Shown one piece after another: positions 50,421 through 63,552 of a DNA stretch of 64,000 bases (position 1 is the first letter of the stretch; each line of letters begins with the position of its first letter). The position numbers and the translations under genes are program-made. The stretch comes from Sphagnum magellanicum (lineage: Eukaryota; Streptophyta; Sphagnopsida; Sphagnales; Sphagnaceae), in the NCBI GenBank assembly GCA_021904315.1, contig CM038911.1, positions 16,031,390-16,095,389 on the forward strand. The letters run 5' to 3'. A model generated the notes under the pieces. That model ran no database searches, was not told the origin of the DNA, and worked only from the letters and a program-made list of their open reading frames with translations.

Positions 50421-52010
50421 GATGGCAACACTGATATAAACCATCCACTTACTTAGTAATTACCTATTTTCATACCTAATTACCTGGATATAGGACCTAT
50501 TTTTTGAGCATTGGGTTACCGAGGTGAAACCAGACATTGACTCAGTTCAAGTTCATCCACATCTGAGTCATGAGGGGCATCCAGAGGATGGTGCCCTGGC
50601 AGGTGCTGGTTCAGTCTGGCCTTCCACCCCAATCCCTGGCTTTCTCTCCAGACTAAAACAAAACGTAACTATTTCACTATGCAGTTGGGAAAGAATACTA
50701 CTTGCTATCATTCAAATTATTGTAACATGTGCCATTGGCCCAAGTGTGAACTGATAACCCCACTAAATTTTCCTTCCAAAACCATTTTTTTATTTAATTG
50801 GAATTCCAGTGACCAATTTTTTTTTCAAAATTCAATATCTCCCACACATTAGGTCTAAAATTTTCAAAATTAAATCCTAAGCATTGAGGGTTTTCCAACA
50901 ACATGACAACACACCCAAATTGCCCAATATTTCTTAGTTTTGAGCTAAATGAATCTTCAGTGAAAATATTGTTCAATATTCAATACAATACCTTCTCCAC
51001 CTTAGGTCAAAACATTATGAAACCAACTTGGTGCACCCCTACTCATTGAGGGCTTTCCATTAGAGAGCATGGCAAAAGGCGTCATGGTTTGGGAGATCTT
51101 AACTTGACTTACAAACAAAACAAACAAACTACCTTGCACCATAGATAGATTTTCTAGAGTATGGCTTGGGAACATCACTAGAGATGCCACAAATGCCATT
51201 GGGGAAATTGAAAGCAAATTGGGAACTTCCAAAACAGATATAAATCTCATGGCTAATGGAAAAAGGCTGTTAGGAAACTTTGGCTTTTCTTTGGGAACAC
51301 CAGTGGTTTACCTTTGAGTAATTGACTATTTGAAATGGACCAAAATTTGAGTGATTAGGAAACTCTTCCATAAACCATTGGCTTTCAACTTTAATCAGCT
51401 GTGGGCTCTCTTTGGTTGTTGACACTCAATGATGGCTACATATTTAAAAGCTTACCCAATCTAATCTTTTGTTAAATCAAAAAAATGCAGTGTTCTTCTT
51501 TTTTTTTCTTGGCAAAAATTTTCAGAAATTAAAAAAAGAAGAAGGGGTGTTTCAGGGTTTCTGATAGCCAGATATTGAGAATTTCTTCATAAAAGAAAGT
51601 CACAAGATTTTAGAACAGGTTTCAATAGGTAGCCAACAATATACATAGACACTTAAATGATTTTATCTTCATTTTTTTAAAAGCCAAAATTGGCTAAATT
51701 ATCTTGTGAAGATAATAGCAACTCATGCTACATTACAAGTTTGGAAGGAACAAACAATTTTACACTGGGAAGGTTTTGAATATTGCTCCATCTTGAAGGG
51801 TGGATTGGATAGATTACTTACCTATCCATTCAACAAGGGGCGCCCAGCCCTGGCTTCAGCAACACAAAAAGAATACCTAATTAAAGAGCAGAGTTGATTG
51901 AAAAGGTAACAAAAGTGCCATGCAAGGTAGGCTGACCAGGTCCATGAGCTTGACTTGAAAGCACACAGCCTAGAGAATGGAGGTTTGAGTGGGTTTGTCT
52001 GATGATGTTA

Positions 52011-52125
52011 AAATGATCAGTTCCTTGCACAGCCAAGAACATGTGATGTGTGTGCAAATGGAGTAAAGGGGACAGTGATAAGATGATCAATTCCTCACAC
52101 AGCCAAGAACATGTGTGTGTAGTAG
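52011..52125. repeat. 70-bp tandem duplication
   Basis: ATGATCAGTTCCTTGCACAG and ATGATCAATTCCTCACACAG, each followed by CCAAGAACATGTG, start 70 bp apart (52013 and 52083). Confidence 0.8.
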
Positions 52126-52393
52126 TGTGTACCTTTGTGTGTGCCAGTGTTGGTCTGGTGTTTGATTTGTTAATAGTCACAAGCAGCATTTTTAAAATTT
52201 TATTTTGGTTGCCAAATTTGGCACATTGGTGAATGGTTTTTTTTCAAACTGACAACAAATCTTTTGCTTTTCTGGGTTTCAGATTGCCAAATTTAGACTT
52301 TTTTTGACCTGATTCGCCAAGATTCTACACCAGCTTTTGGAGGGGCCAGACATAGTTTTGGTGGTCACTCAATGATGCGCATGTCATAATAGC

Positions 52394-52555
52394 CATGGCA
52401 GTTGTTGTCCCTCTCCCAATAGCCAAGGCACCCTTCCACAACACCCATGGGATTTTTTGAAAAAAAAATTGATTCAAAAAATCACATGGGAGCTCAAATG
52501 AAGGGTGGTGAAATTAAGGGCAGTGAAGTGAGGGTGGTTTTCACTGCCATGGATG
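52394..52555. repeat. Dispersed direct repeat, copy 2 (copy 1 at 48421-48583)
   Basis: This copy lies about 4 kb from its partner in the same orientation. It has a longer A-rich centre (GAAAAAAAAATTGATTC) that copy 1 lacks. Confidence 0.75.
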
Positions 52556-52573
52556 CATTCTCTGGTGAAAACA

Positions 52574-52630
52574 GGTCACAAGTTGCAAGTATTTGCTGGT
52601 CACAAGTTCCAAAGATTTGCTGGTCACAAA
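52574..52630. repeat. 24-bp tandem repeat, about 2.4 copies
   Basis: GGTCACAAGTT starts at 52574 and 52598, and GGTCACAAAAT at 52622, with ATTTGCT closing each unit. Confidence 0.9.
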
Positions 52631-54076
52631 ATCATCATAATGTACAGAACCATTGGTTACAGTGTCTTTGAAAACATCAAACAATTTATGTCACTAGACT
52701 ACCTAAGTGTAAAGTAAGCGTGGAATTGGACTGGTTCGAAACCACATTGGATTTGAAAGACATAGTAACTTATCAGACCTGCTTAGAACTGTGCTGGAGT
52801 TGCATCAAGGTACAAAAATAGGCCGAAACCACAATCAAAGGTTAAGAAAACTAGGAGAGACCAAAATCAAAAGTTTTCATTAATGTTTATGTTTACTGGC
52901 TACAGTTTTAAGAGTTATTTATTTATTTATTTATGTAAGAGTTCCTTGAAATAGTGTTGCCAGTTACATCAAAATCTACCTAGGGATGGCCGTCACCTTG
53001 ACTCCATTGGGAAATTGAAAATAAAAACACTTATGAAAATTAAAGTCATACTTGTAATACAAAAGGATTATTTGCAATTGCAAGACACATTTGTATTAAG
53101 GTTCCCCAAATAAGTTCACCCCAACCAAAATAGGAGCATATGACTCATGACAGTATTACCAATTAGTTGCTCGCTACTTGAGTGACCAAGCCAACCAAAT
53201 CAGTGATTTTTTTTTGGGGGCGAAAATTTTGCCAAATTTCAACCTGAAAAATATGAATCCCTTCCTATACAAAGGATTGTCCATGGAAAAAATAGCCCAA
53301 ATTCGCCAGATTTTGAAAAAAAAAAAGTTTCCTAATCCACCAGGTTTCAAAGAACAAAAAGTTTCCCAATTGCCAGACTTTTTTTGATAAGTTCCAGTAG
53401 GTAGCCAAGAAAAGAGAAGCATTCTGATTTTTTTCTACTTCAGATTTTGTTTGTAGCCAAATTTGACTAAATTATCTTATGGATGATTGCCACTTCAGCT
53501 ACATCACAAAATTGAAAAAAAAAAACCTTGGACCAAATATGCCCCTTACCAAACACAACTTTGTGAACATTGACCAGACATATCCTGATTTTTTTTTCAT
53601 ATTTATCCATTTTTTAACAACATATTACTCACAATCACTCAAGTACTTCAAAATCTCCAAACGCAAGAGTCAACTAATGAGCGATTTGTTGCATGATTAT
53701 CAACAATGAAAAAATCTATCATCAGGTTTGCTTTGTACTAAAAGGCTCTTTGATTACCAACCTTTGTTGGGTTATTTTTACCTTTTTGGGGTAATTAATT
53801 TAATATATTTATATTTGCTTGTGAGAACTTTCTTTGAGAGCCAACTGGTGAGAAATTTGTGAGAATGGGCATGTAAAGAACTGGTGGAGCTTTTTTTTTC
53901 AAAAGTTTGATGCCCTGGTTGGTTATCTTTATTTTATAGAACTCGTTCAATTTTCAAATATTGTGTGAGGTCCAGATCCAATGGTTCTCAAAAAAATCAA
54001 CCAAAACTGATAACAACCTTTTTCAAGGAATTTCATGTAACAAGACAATTTACTAATTAATCGCCATAGCTCAAAC

Positions 54077-54390
54077 AAGGGGTGTGTCACACTGTGGCCT
54101 TGCCATTTACATCAAACAGTATCTTAAGGCAAAAGAACAATTACGGAAACTCAAGTATTTCACCATGCAAAATGTAATCTTCCAAAAGTCCTCTAAAAGA
54201 AACCAAAATCCTTTAAGATATTATAACTCTATAACTAATCTCAAGTTTCAAACACAAGTCAAAATATCATCTTTCAAAAACTCTTGTATAAAAATAAACC
54301 TATTACCTGGGGTCCAAAATCCCTTAAGCTACTATACTCCATAATGAATCTAAACACACTATCCTTGCCTACTGAGGCACGGCCAACAAA
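54077..54390 (+). repeat. Inverted repeat flanking the CURT1 gene, left copy
   Basis: The copy begins abruptly with AAGGGGTGTGTCACACTGTG and ends near GGCCAACAAA. It contains two related blocks, CCAAAATCCTTTAAGATATT and CCAAAATCCCTTAAGCTACT, about 110 bp apart, so it has an internal duplication. The same sequence occurs inverted at 61358-61677. It is probably part of an unrecognised transposon or LTR. Confidence 0.75.
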
Positions 54391-57300
54391 TCCATCATAT
54401 GAATACACTGCAACATGTGAAATTGCACCTCAAAAGGGTCACCTAGCCCCCAATACAGTAAAACAACAAATTTAACCAACTGGATAGGGTAGAAAAAGGG
54501 AGAAATCTGACATTTTTATCAACTAAGGCAATAAATGGAGTAGCAGAAAATATATTAGAGTGTTTATTTCTGGGTGTATTTGGGTAACAAACATACAACA
54601 TACCTGCCCAGCACATCTAAGAACCAAGTGGCATCAGTCTGGAACAACATATGTTAGTACAAGCCAGGCTTCAACACATGTCCATCAAATATTTAATTAA
54701 TTTTGAAGATTTCATGTGCAAAATATAATACTCCTGTATTTTCCTGTATATTCTTTACTTTCCCTTCACACAAAAAATTTCTCTGGAAAAAAGTATTTTT
54801 TGACATTTCCAGCATTTTATAAATTATATAAGTAGCGTACCAACTTGCCAAGGTACTATATAGTCACTATCATGTGGATCATGTCAGCATGGCAATAGCC
54901 CAGTACCTATCCAGTGGTTTTTCTACTGGCGAAATTTCACCAGAAAGAAAAATTAAGAAAAGGAAAAGAAAATTAAGTGATTTTGCAGGTTTTCAGTCGC
55001 CATAAGTGAAAAAAATTAAATGAAAAAATTGCCAGATTTGTATACTTGGTTTTCAATTTGTAGCCCAAAATATAGAAGGATGATTAAATTAAAAAATTCA
55101 TATTTTATTTCTGGTTTATAGCCAGATTTAGCTGAATCTTCCTAGGGATGATTGCCACTTTTTTTACAATTTACTATGGATGATTTGCCACTTTGGCTAC
55201 AAACAAAATTTCATTAAAAAAACACTCTCACTATCTTGAATGACTAGGAGCAAGCAAGTACTCCAACTAGTAGGGGGACTCATGGATGCCCTGCATCATG
55301 ACGAATGACTTAGGCTACACCTTGTTTTTTATTCAATTCATCACTAGGGCATGTTGGATGTTCCTTAACCTAACCCAAACCAACCCAGTAAGGGTACTTG
55401 CGCGGGGAGCCAAACCTAACCTTGTTTGGGGTGTTGACCCAGTCTAAGAGATGAATTATACTTTTGGAACTTACCAATAATGATCCAACTCAAAATCCTT
55501 CATCTTCTAAAAATCATATAAGTATAATCATCAAAAGCATTGGAAAGATAGGCACCTTTAGATATAACACTCATGAACTTACAATCAAACACATTTAAAA
55601 ATATGTATCACATATAGACAAATAAATATAATGCATAATGAACCAATGTTGTTGACTTCATTTTTTTTGTTTCACAAATGTGGCAATTTGTTTATTGAAA
55701 AAACACACTCTTCTCAATTTTATACACAAAAATAGCATAAACTTGTCGCCAAAAAAATAAAAATCAGTGCAACAGAATAATTTTTAATATTTACACATAC
55801 TTGAACAAAACTTTTTTTTGGGTGTTGATGAACACATGTGGCATGTGTGTTGATCATTGTTTGTAGTTCCATTCTTTCATATCATCCACAATTTGATCTG
55901 CTCTTCTTAAATAGTATTTGTTTGATATAAACAAGCCTCCTCCCACCTTTCCAACCGCATTTACAAAATATAATGCCAAATGGATCTTAAAAAGCCATAG
56001 GTTGATCTAGCTTCCTCCTCCTTTGTTGCTCCCCTCCTAGAAAATAGATAATGTATTGGTGAAATTTCAAGGATATTATTGAATCATTTAATGTGTTAGA
56101 GAAGCCTTAATCTGTACAAATTGGCAAAAGGCAATTCAGATTGGGATTCATAAGTAGAGGTGCATTTTGAGGTGATTTTGTAATGTTTAGATCTACAGTT
56201 TGAGAGGTATTGAATATTGAATCAAAACTTTAATTGGAAATTCCATAAAATCAAAACAAAATTTCAAAGAAAAATTGGGTTGCACATTTGATATTGTTGG
56301 AAAGTGCTCAATGAATAAGATTTTATGAAGGTGATTTCAAAAACAAATTGAACTAAGGTGAAAAAGATATTGAATTTTGAGTAATCTGTCATTGGAAATT
56401 CAGTAAAAATTCTAATTCTAATTAGTTGGGTCTCAAGTTCCAATGCTGCAGGCCACACTAGTCACTATTTAATTAGGCAATTTGTAACCCATATTTACTA
56501 TTTTGTGTGCTTGCATTGGTTCAACAATTCTAACATCCCCAAAAGAACTACCATGTAGTAATTGCCGTGAAGGCCTTTCCACAATAAAAAACATTAGACA
56601 ATCAATCACAGTTTGCCCCACAATATAAGGCAACTTTTCACATCCTGTTCTCCTTACCATTGTGTATGTACTGTTTAATCTTGGCTCATGAAAAGGAGAG
56701 CCAAATACAACAAAGTGTTAATCTTGGAAGCCATCTACAACATTTGCATAAAAACTTTCAAAAGTGTGCTCACAGAGCTCACTGGAACAAAGCATAAGAC
56801 ACTTTCTAGTGCCTAAGTGAGAATTACAAATACAGCTGACAACCAACCACGTTATCCACAAACCATCAATCGATGAAGGGTGGGTTGAACCTGTTCAGAC
56901 TACATTCTCTGCAAACAAAATGTCACAAGTGAAAGCAGCTGTAGGATTTAGTTCCTTTGCACAGGAAATAATCTCAATCTGCAGACTGAAGTGTTGACAC
57001 TTGCTAAGATAGCATCTCAGATCTGCTTCCAAGCATCTGAGGAGAAAAAGCAGAGGTGCAAGCTGTGAAAGCTTCAAGGTATAACCACACAAAAGTTCAG
57101 TAGAAATGGAAAAAGGTTGTGCCTGCTATTTCTACAAAGAGTGTTGCTGCACTTGCTGGACAGGACAGCAAACATGCAGTAAACCTACTACTGCCACTGT
57201 ACTGTCTTACCAACCTGGCAGATGTCTACTCCAGCAAAAGGGAGCCAGAATACTACTGGGCAAAGACATCTTAAAGTGCCACTCATTCCTCTTCTGTGGA

Positions 57301-57731
57301 GATTGCAAAGCCAAGATGCAAAGGCTCATACTTCTAAACCCAGACTTATGAACCTAAATATGTTTGTTGGAAGAGATAAAACTGCTTACCGATTTGACCC
57401 ATTTTGACATCCCCTTTGCTTATGCGTCAGGCCCAACTCCAGTACTTTCTGTACATATACAGCACATTATGCCCAGGAGCATGACTGTTCTTTGCATAAA
57501 AGCACCCACTAGCACAAGCAGGCATATAAATTAAGCCAAACTCACCTTTCCCAATTCCATGAATGCATTCACCCTTTACAAATGGGCTGCAGGGAGAACA
57601 AATAAATGGTTGAATAATGCTGTTAGCCTGGCAACTACACATCCAAGGCTTGCCAAGTGTCTCCCACAGCATTCACTCATGCTCCATAGGCATTTCATTA
57701 GAAAATGACACAAATAAAACAATTTGGAGCC
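54391..57731. other. Non-coding region downstream of the CURT1 gene
   Basis: No other gene is supported. The part nearest 57731 should include the 3' untranslated region of the CURT1 transcript. GC content rises there (56880-57730) relative to the AT-rich 54400-56700. Confidence 0.4.
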
Positions 57732-60306
57732 TCACTGACCAGTGATCTTTGCCTTGGCCTCATCAACCAACCTCAGCAGCTCCTCCCTGTCAGGTATTTC
57801 AAGATGACAGAAAATTAGTAGGACTCCAAACAGAGACATAGGAAGAGCTAGATTTCTTCTCTCTTTGCTACTAAACAAACTTGGATTGTACAGGGAGATC
57901 ATCACAAGGCCAATACAGCAACTTGTGCAGACCACAAAGAAAAGTAGTGCAAACAGATACCGTGCATAATTATGCAAGTGCCATTTGTGATTTGTTTGAT
58001 GGCATAGGGACAGCAAAGTGCATTTTCTGACTTTGTGAGAAAGAACAGAAGTTCAAAGTGATGAAACTAGCACCTGTCAGGTTTGAAGAGCAAGTATCGA
58101 TACACAAACCACTGTCACACACCACAACAATTCATTAGCAACAACCATTCTCAAGGCATGTGTTCATACCAAATGCTAGAGCAAAGTGCCAAAGCAAATT
58201 GCACATCTTATATTTGTGTAATTGCAGTACTATAATGGTGGTGAGTGAACCAATCTTACCCCTGAAAAAAGAATTCCAACAAATTCAAAAAAGCTGGGGA
58301 TGAAGGGCAATTTATCAATGGCCTGCAGACAACAGTCCAGAACCCATCCACAACATCATTGTCTACTCAAGACTACCACAGCTCAGGATTAGATAATCTT
58401 CCCACCATTTTCAGCCTGTCCTCAGGTTTGTACAACACAAAGATTTGACTACAATCTGCTATGAACATAATATGCTTGATATCACGAAAAGATAGGATCT
58501 GATTCAGGTTAGGTGACCAACCATCAACAGAGATGGCCATTTTATTCTGATGTATCCTCAGGCCAGAGGACACTCAACTATGAATATGTGAACTGGAAGC
58601 TCACTGGTGTAACACTGGAGTCTGATAAATACACAAGCATAAATATCTCAAACACTGTACATGCAGTCCTGTTGATACCAACTGCTAATGCTGCTTCCCT
58701 CACATTTCCAATGAAGAATGATGTACGAAGAATCAAGTGGCTATGTGTTCTCAGAATGCAAGACTGTGGCCTATCACCATGCACCCAAAACTACACAGAA
58801 TCTGAAAAAGACTTGTGAACAAGTTATGTCACATACACCAATGAGGCCAGTGGAGGCCCACAGCACAATCAGGGCAGAAAACCCCAGTCCACCAATAGCC
58901 AGTTTGTCATCCACCTTCTCCCACTGAAATCAGCTCAATACACCTTATTGAGTCACATGCACAGAAATAAGAGCTCCCTGAGCACTGCACTACAGATTAG
59001 TGGTACATGGCATAATACACTGGAAGAGTCCAAAAAACTCTCTTAGCTGGAAACAGGCACAAAATAACCCACACTTGTGCAAGATAACCTAGTGTGAATT
59101 GAGACAGTAAGGCAAACTCACTTGGTCTTGTAAGCTTTTGAGGACATTGTTCAATGCTTCTGTAGCATCATTTGTTTCTGTCACCTTTGCAGCAACGATT
59201 GTCAAAGGCCTCCTAGATTCTGCACATCAGCGTGCTGGCCATTTGAGGGGATTGGAGTGACAAAACACATACCACCCATGCAATAGATAATGTCTGCATA
59301 CAGTGAGCTTGCAAAGGAAATCCAGTGCACTATACCTGACTGAGGCTCCATAGAAAATTTTGGGGAAAACACTACAAGTTTTATCAGAATTGAACATGAG
59401 ATAAAGCTTCAGGAAAAAGGAATAGCAAACAGAGCAGGGCCCTACACCCTGGAGGAGTGCCAATCCAGTTCAGGGTGATTGTTGAGGAAAATAATCAATG
59501 ATACGATCTGGAGATCATAGCTGGCATTGCTGACATGATCAAATATAAACCACAGCAATAGCCCCAGACGACAGACAGAGCTACAACGAAGACATTTAAA
59601 GTGAAATGTCCTATCAGAAAGGCAAATGCCGATATCCTGCAGTTTCCTAAAGTCAGATGGTTTGACAATAGTACAGGGGGAGTGTATGCATAAATGATTC
59701 AGATTAAAAGAAGTCAAATTATTTTAGGGGAGTTCGCACAGTCAACAACAACGCTGTACATGATTGTCATGATTGCCATGATTGGCAAACTTGCTCGTGT
59801 TCAGATAAGCTTTCAACCGCTGCACTATGTACAATTGGAAACAAATGTCGACGAGCGCAGTTCAGGTCATTTATGTTTTGTTTTTTCCCCGTTCTGTTAA
59901 ACCTTTCTTTCCTTGATATTAGTGGCACCGTAATAATGGCTATTTGCAAGTCCAGATTAGTTGCAAACCGCTTTACATACTCGTCAGCAGTTCGACTTGC
60001 AAAGGAAACATAACACTTGTTGCTTCGCATTGACAGTTGTGCACCAGGAAAAAACATAAACAAAATAAAACAATAGATAGCCCCAATCACCCCACCAGTA
60101 CCTGCTCGACGGCTGGAAGACCGAAGAAAGACGGCACTGGAAGCACCGGGACATAAGGAGGAATTCGAAGATCGGCAAGAAACACCAGAAAGCAGCACAG
60201 AGTACGTAGTCGTCCCCCGCTGATCAGCGTGCGGTTTGGAAGCTCCAGTCACGCTCCCGATCGCCGCAACCGCGGTTGGCAAAAGACAAGCCGAGGTGGA
60301 AGCCAT
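57732..60306 (-). CDS. CURT1-type thylakoid curvature protein, 181 residues (6 exons)
   Basis: Exons on the - strand: 60306-60102, 59219-59122, 58923-58837, 58322-58260, 58111-58074 and 57786-57732. All six junctions follow GT...AG and keep the frame. Residues 1-68 look like a chloroplast transit peptide (MASTSACLLPTAVAAIGSVT, Ser-rich, ending SSSRRA). Residues 87-109 form a likely amphipathic helix (ATEALNNVLKSLQDQWEKVD). Two membrane helices follow (GGLGFSALIVLWASTGLIG, about 112-130; FFEFVGILFSGWFVYRYLLF, about 141-160). The tail FKPDREELLRLVDEAKAKIT is characteristic of the CURT1 family. These proteins oligomerise at grana margins and bend the thylakoid membrane. Total length and layout fit Arabidopsis CURT1 proteins (about 160-180 residues). 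I cannot say which of CURT1A-D it corresponds to. The gene stands alone, with no neighbour on the same strand. Confidence 0.92.
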
Positions 60307-60660
60307 TACTGACTACAAAAATTTCTCTGCACAACTTGCTACAGAAGAAACTACCAAACCAACCCCACCCCAGCAGCAGCTCCTCCAAGAGAACGGCAGA
60401 AGAAGCAGCGCCTTGCGAGCGAGAAAGCGCAATGGGTACAGCAGCCTTCGTTCCTTGTGCGCGCTGTGCTGTATGGGTCGCGCTGCGGCACTCTGCGTTC
60501 GCCATAGCCGGGGCACTGGACCCACCGGCTGGGCCGGTGGCCAGTGCCACGAGATCACCTTCAGCTTCATCGTGGGTGAGGTGACTGGGTGCAGCCGGTG
60601 GGTGAGACGCGGCAGCGGGAACCAATAGGAAGCGCCCACTGAGAGCACGTTATCTTGCTC
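60307..60660 (-). promoter_or_regulatory. GC-rich 5' flank of the CURT1 gene
   Basis: About 350 bp immediately upstream of the start codon are clearly richer in G and C, with many CG pairs (for example GCGCTGCGGCACTC), than anything nearby. This fits a promoter and 5' untranslated region. Long overlapping frames here on both strands reflect the composition. No definite TATA box was found. Confidence 0.45.
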
Positions 60661-61357
60661 AACTTATCTTGTTGGTACTGCGTCAAATTGGGCGGGTACA
60701 TTAAAGTGGGGTCAAGATTTGAACCAGGGTTAGGGGATAATTACCCACAGTGCCTAGCCTGGTTAGGCACTAATTAATTATTTTTTGGAATTTTCGAAAT
60801 TATGGGAAATACCTGATATCCATGGACGAAAATTTCTGAAAGAAACTCTAAAGCACACTTATAGTTTCATAATTCAGTATCATGATAAACCATTTTTATT
60901 GCCAAAAATAAATGACAAAAATTTAATAACTATTGAGCTCCTTGCTGTGGAACAAGGGTAGGTACTATGGATAGTGTAGAAAATAGGGGGTCTGTGGAAT
61001 ACCTAGGCTTTTGCCCAGGGATGAAGAAAAAAAAAGGTATATATGATTAATTAGATTGTTAGAATGGGAACCTTGTTTGGAGGATTGAACTTTAAACTGG
61101 CACTTAAATGTTGAAATTAACATCAGCAGCTGGTCCCTAAGTGCAAACACAAAAAAATTGTGACCAATGAGATTGTTCAAATCAGTGCCTTGATTTTTTA
61201 TTTTTTTAAAGAGTTGCCATAGTGAACAAGTAATTTTACATGTTGCATGCAAAGGACATGCAAAATTGCAAGCAGCAACAAGAATTTGGAGTATTTACTC
61301 AAGGTGGTCCTCATGTTGAAAGATAAGGGTTCTAGAACATTACTTGTGTTGTTTGTG
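60661..61357. other. Non-coding stretch
   Basis: At 60710-60765 the - strand reads GGTTCAAATCTTGACCC after a TGCCTAACCAGGCTAGGCA palindrome. The first word resembles a polymerase III B box, but no tRNA fold is evident. Nothing else is seen. Confidence 0.35.
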
Positions 61358-61677
61358 TTTGTTGGCCTTGCCTACCAAGGCAAGAATATGGTGTTTGAGA
61401 TTCATTATAGAGTATAGTAGCTTAAGGGATTTTGGCCCCTACTTAATAGGTCTATTTTTACATGAGGATTTTTGAAAGATGATATTTTGGCTCATGTTGA
61501 AACCTGAGATTAGTTATAGAGTTATAATATCTTGAAGGATTTTGGTTCCTTTAAGAGGATTTTTTTGAAGAAGAGTATATTTTTTGCATGGTGAAATATT
61601 TGAGTTTCCATAATTCCTGTTTTGCCTTAATATACTTTTTAATGTAAATGGCAAGGCCACAGTGTGACACACCCCTT
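61358..61677 (-). repeat. Inverted repeat flanking the CURT1 gene, right copy
   Basis: The reverse complement matches 54077-54390 across about 315 bp, from AAGGGGTGTGTCACACTGTG to GGCCAACAAA, including both internal CCAAAATCC.TT blocks. Identity is about 85 per cent by eye. The sharp shared boundary at the GTGTGTCACAC end suggests the true terminus of an element. Confidence 0.75.
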
Positions 61678-63227
61678 ATTCATTTTCAATTTTCAATTGA
61701 TTCAAATCCTTCATGGGTGATTGGCAAATTATTGTTCAAATATCCATGTCAACTCAACTCTCTCAAGTGTTGCAAATTATTTATATGGTGATTTTGGATG
61801 GACTATATAGGCTATTTTTGATCCCCATTCACCAAATTGTGTTTTTAGTGTCTTATGCTAATGGTGTCGAATTTTGCATTAAGTTCACAACAAAAAAATT
61901 TGAATGAAGAGGAAGGAATATATAATAATGAAGGAAAAGAGAAGGTGTGACCCCACTTTGGCTATGGAAGAAGAAAAGCATGCCCACCCATGCTGTCCCA
62001 CAAAGCTTAAAAAAGGCGATGTCAAGTCATTTTTCCTCAAATTTGCCAGGTGGTTGTGACATATTGGTGAACGTCTATATACGACATGTGGAGGATGAAA
62101 GTTGAGGCCCCTTAATCTGACAAGTGGATGCCATCTTATTGAGGATTGCAATTTGCCCTGTGGAACTACAACACAAAGCACTTGACATCATGTTATATGT
62201 CATACCGTCACATATTCTAACATTGATAAAAGAAACTCGGTCTTCCAACAATTTTTTCTAGTTGTCAATAAGTCCCAACTTTTTCTTTTCTTTTTTTTGA
62301 TATTGAAAATTTGGAAACTTTCTGAAAAATACAGCAAAATTAGTCGAATTTTCCACTTGAAGAACACAATTTCCCAAAAAAAATTCCAATTTCTTTGTCA
62401 AAAATGGCAAAATTTTGCCAGAGAAAAAATACACTGGTCCTAACTTCTTTTTGAACTTCATTTTTGGGACATCCTGAAGAAAGGTAGCCTTGGATGTTAT
62501 TTGGTTTTAAATTTTGAGAGCAATACTAACTTAAAAGACTTCTCCAAGGAAGTGGGTTATATACGGCTGCAGCATTTTGGCCTCTGGGTTGGTTTCAAGA
62601 GAAGGTCAATAATCTTGTATTGGCAAGGTTGTTTGATCGGTCCATCCAATGTTCTAACTTGTAAATGATTGCATTTAGTACTTTTCATCAATTGATAACC
62701 TTCAAACCTCATTGCAAAACTTTAAGTATATCATGGTCAAAAGAAGTATTATCAAGGCAATGGGTAGAGCAGTCAAGCTATGTAGCCTTCAAGAACTTAT
62801 AAAATGCAACTATTGTGCTTATGCCTCGTTGAGCACACATTGTAATATTGAATGAATTTTGAAAGGGTAAATGGTACACTTTCTTTTAGCCTAAGTCTGA
62901 GATTCAGTCTTCATAAAAATTTAGTTTCTGATTTTTATTGAAAATTTTAATGATAAAAACTACTCAAAATTCAATATTTCTCACACCTTAGGTTTAAAAG
63001 TTCCTCAATGAAACCCTACTCATCAGGGGCTTTCCGAGAGCATACTGCAATTTTTGGAAAACTTTTAATCTTGATTCTATTGAATCTTGAATTAAAAAGT
63101 TGCTCAATTTTCAATATCTCTTGTACCATGAGTCAAAACATTATGAAACCACCTCAATGCACCCCTACAATGATATATATCAAGAGTGTAAAGGGGAGGG
63201 ACTGGCCATGATTTTATTATCGGACTC
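61678..63227. other. Non-coding region
   Basis: No gene. Around 63000-63160 a repeat related to 51006-51080 is present (GTCAAAACATTATGAAACCA at 63132, GGGCTTTCC near 63029). Confidence 0.4.
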
Positions 63228-63552
63228 CCAATATCGTAGTACCTTTACCATTTGGGCAACAAACTGCTGAATAATTAATTAAATTTTTAGTTTTATCTTC
63301 AGCACTTGGTTTTTAAATTCTGAATTTTTCAGCAGATAATGGTTAAACACAATAATAAACACAATGTTATTATTGTTATGAGACAGTCTACTGTGTATAA
63401 ATTTTCTCAATTTCAAGTCCTTGTCCTTGAAGAACTTGTTAAAATTTTGATTTTCCTAAAATTTTGGCACAAATAATAAATATTTTTTCATAATTTCGAC
63501 CAAATTTGTTTAATAAATTTACGCCGAAATGGTAAAGGTAGTATGATAATTG
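63228..63552. mobile_element. MITE-like element, about 325 bp
   Basis: The left end (CCAATATCGTAGTACCTTTA, then CCATTTGGGC) and the right end read on the other strand (CCAATTATCATACTACCTTT, then ACCATTTCGGCG) form imperfect inverted repeats of about 30 bp. The interior is AT-rich and non-coding. I cannot define the exact borders or a target duplication, so the superfamily is open. Confidence 0.5.

Larger units (their letters stand above)
50421..54076. other. Repeat-rich non-coding region
   Basis: No gene. A short dispersed repeat, GTCAAAACATTATGAAACCA at 51006-51025 with surrounding similarity, recurs at 63132. A phrase of the form TAGCCAAAATTGGCTAAATT with ATCTTGTGAAGATAAT and TGCTACATTACA recurs in diverged form at 51680, 53455 and 55120. 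Confidence 0.45.

Noticed and set aside
59767-60101. Continuation of the CURT1 first-exon frame
   Set aside because: The 179-codon frame runs through the donor at 60101 into intron; joining to 59219 restores the family sequence.
60710-60765. Possible tRNA gene or SINE on the - strand
   Set aside because: Only a B-box-like word and a palindrome are present; no cloverleaf can be drawn.
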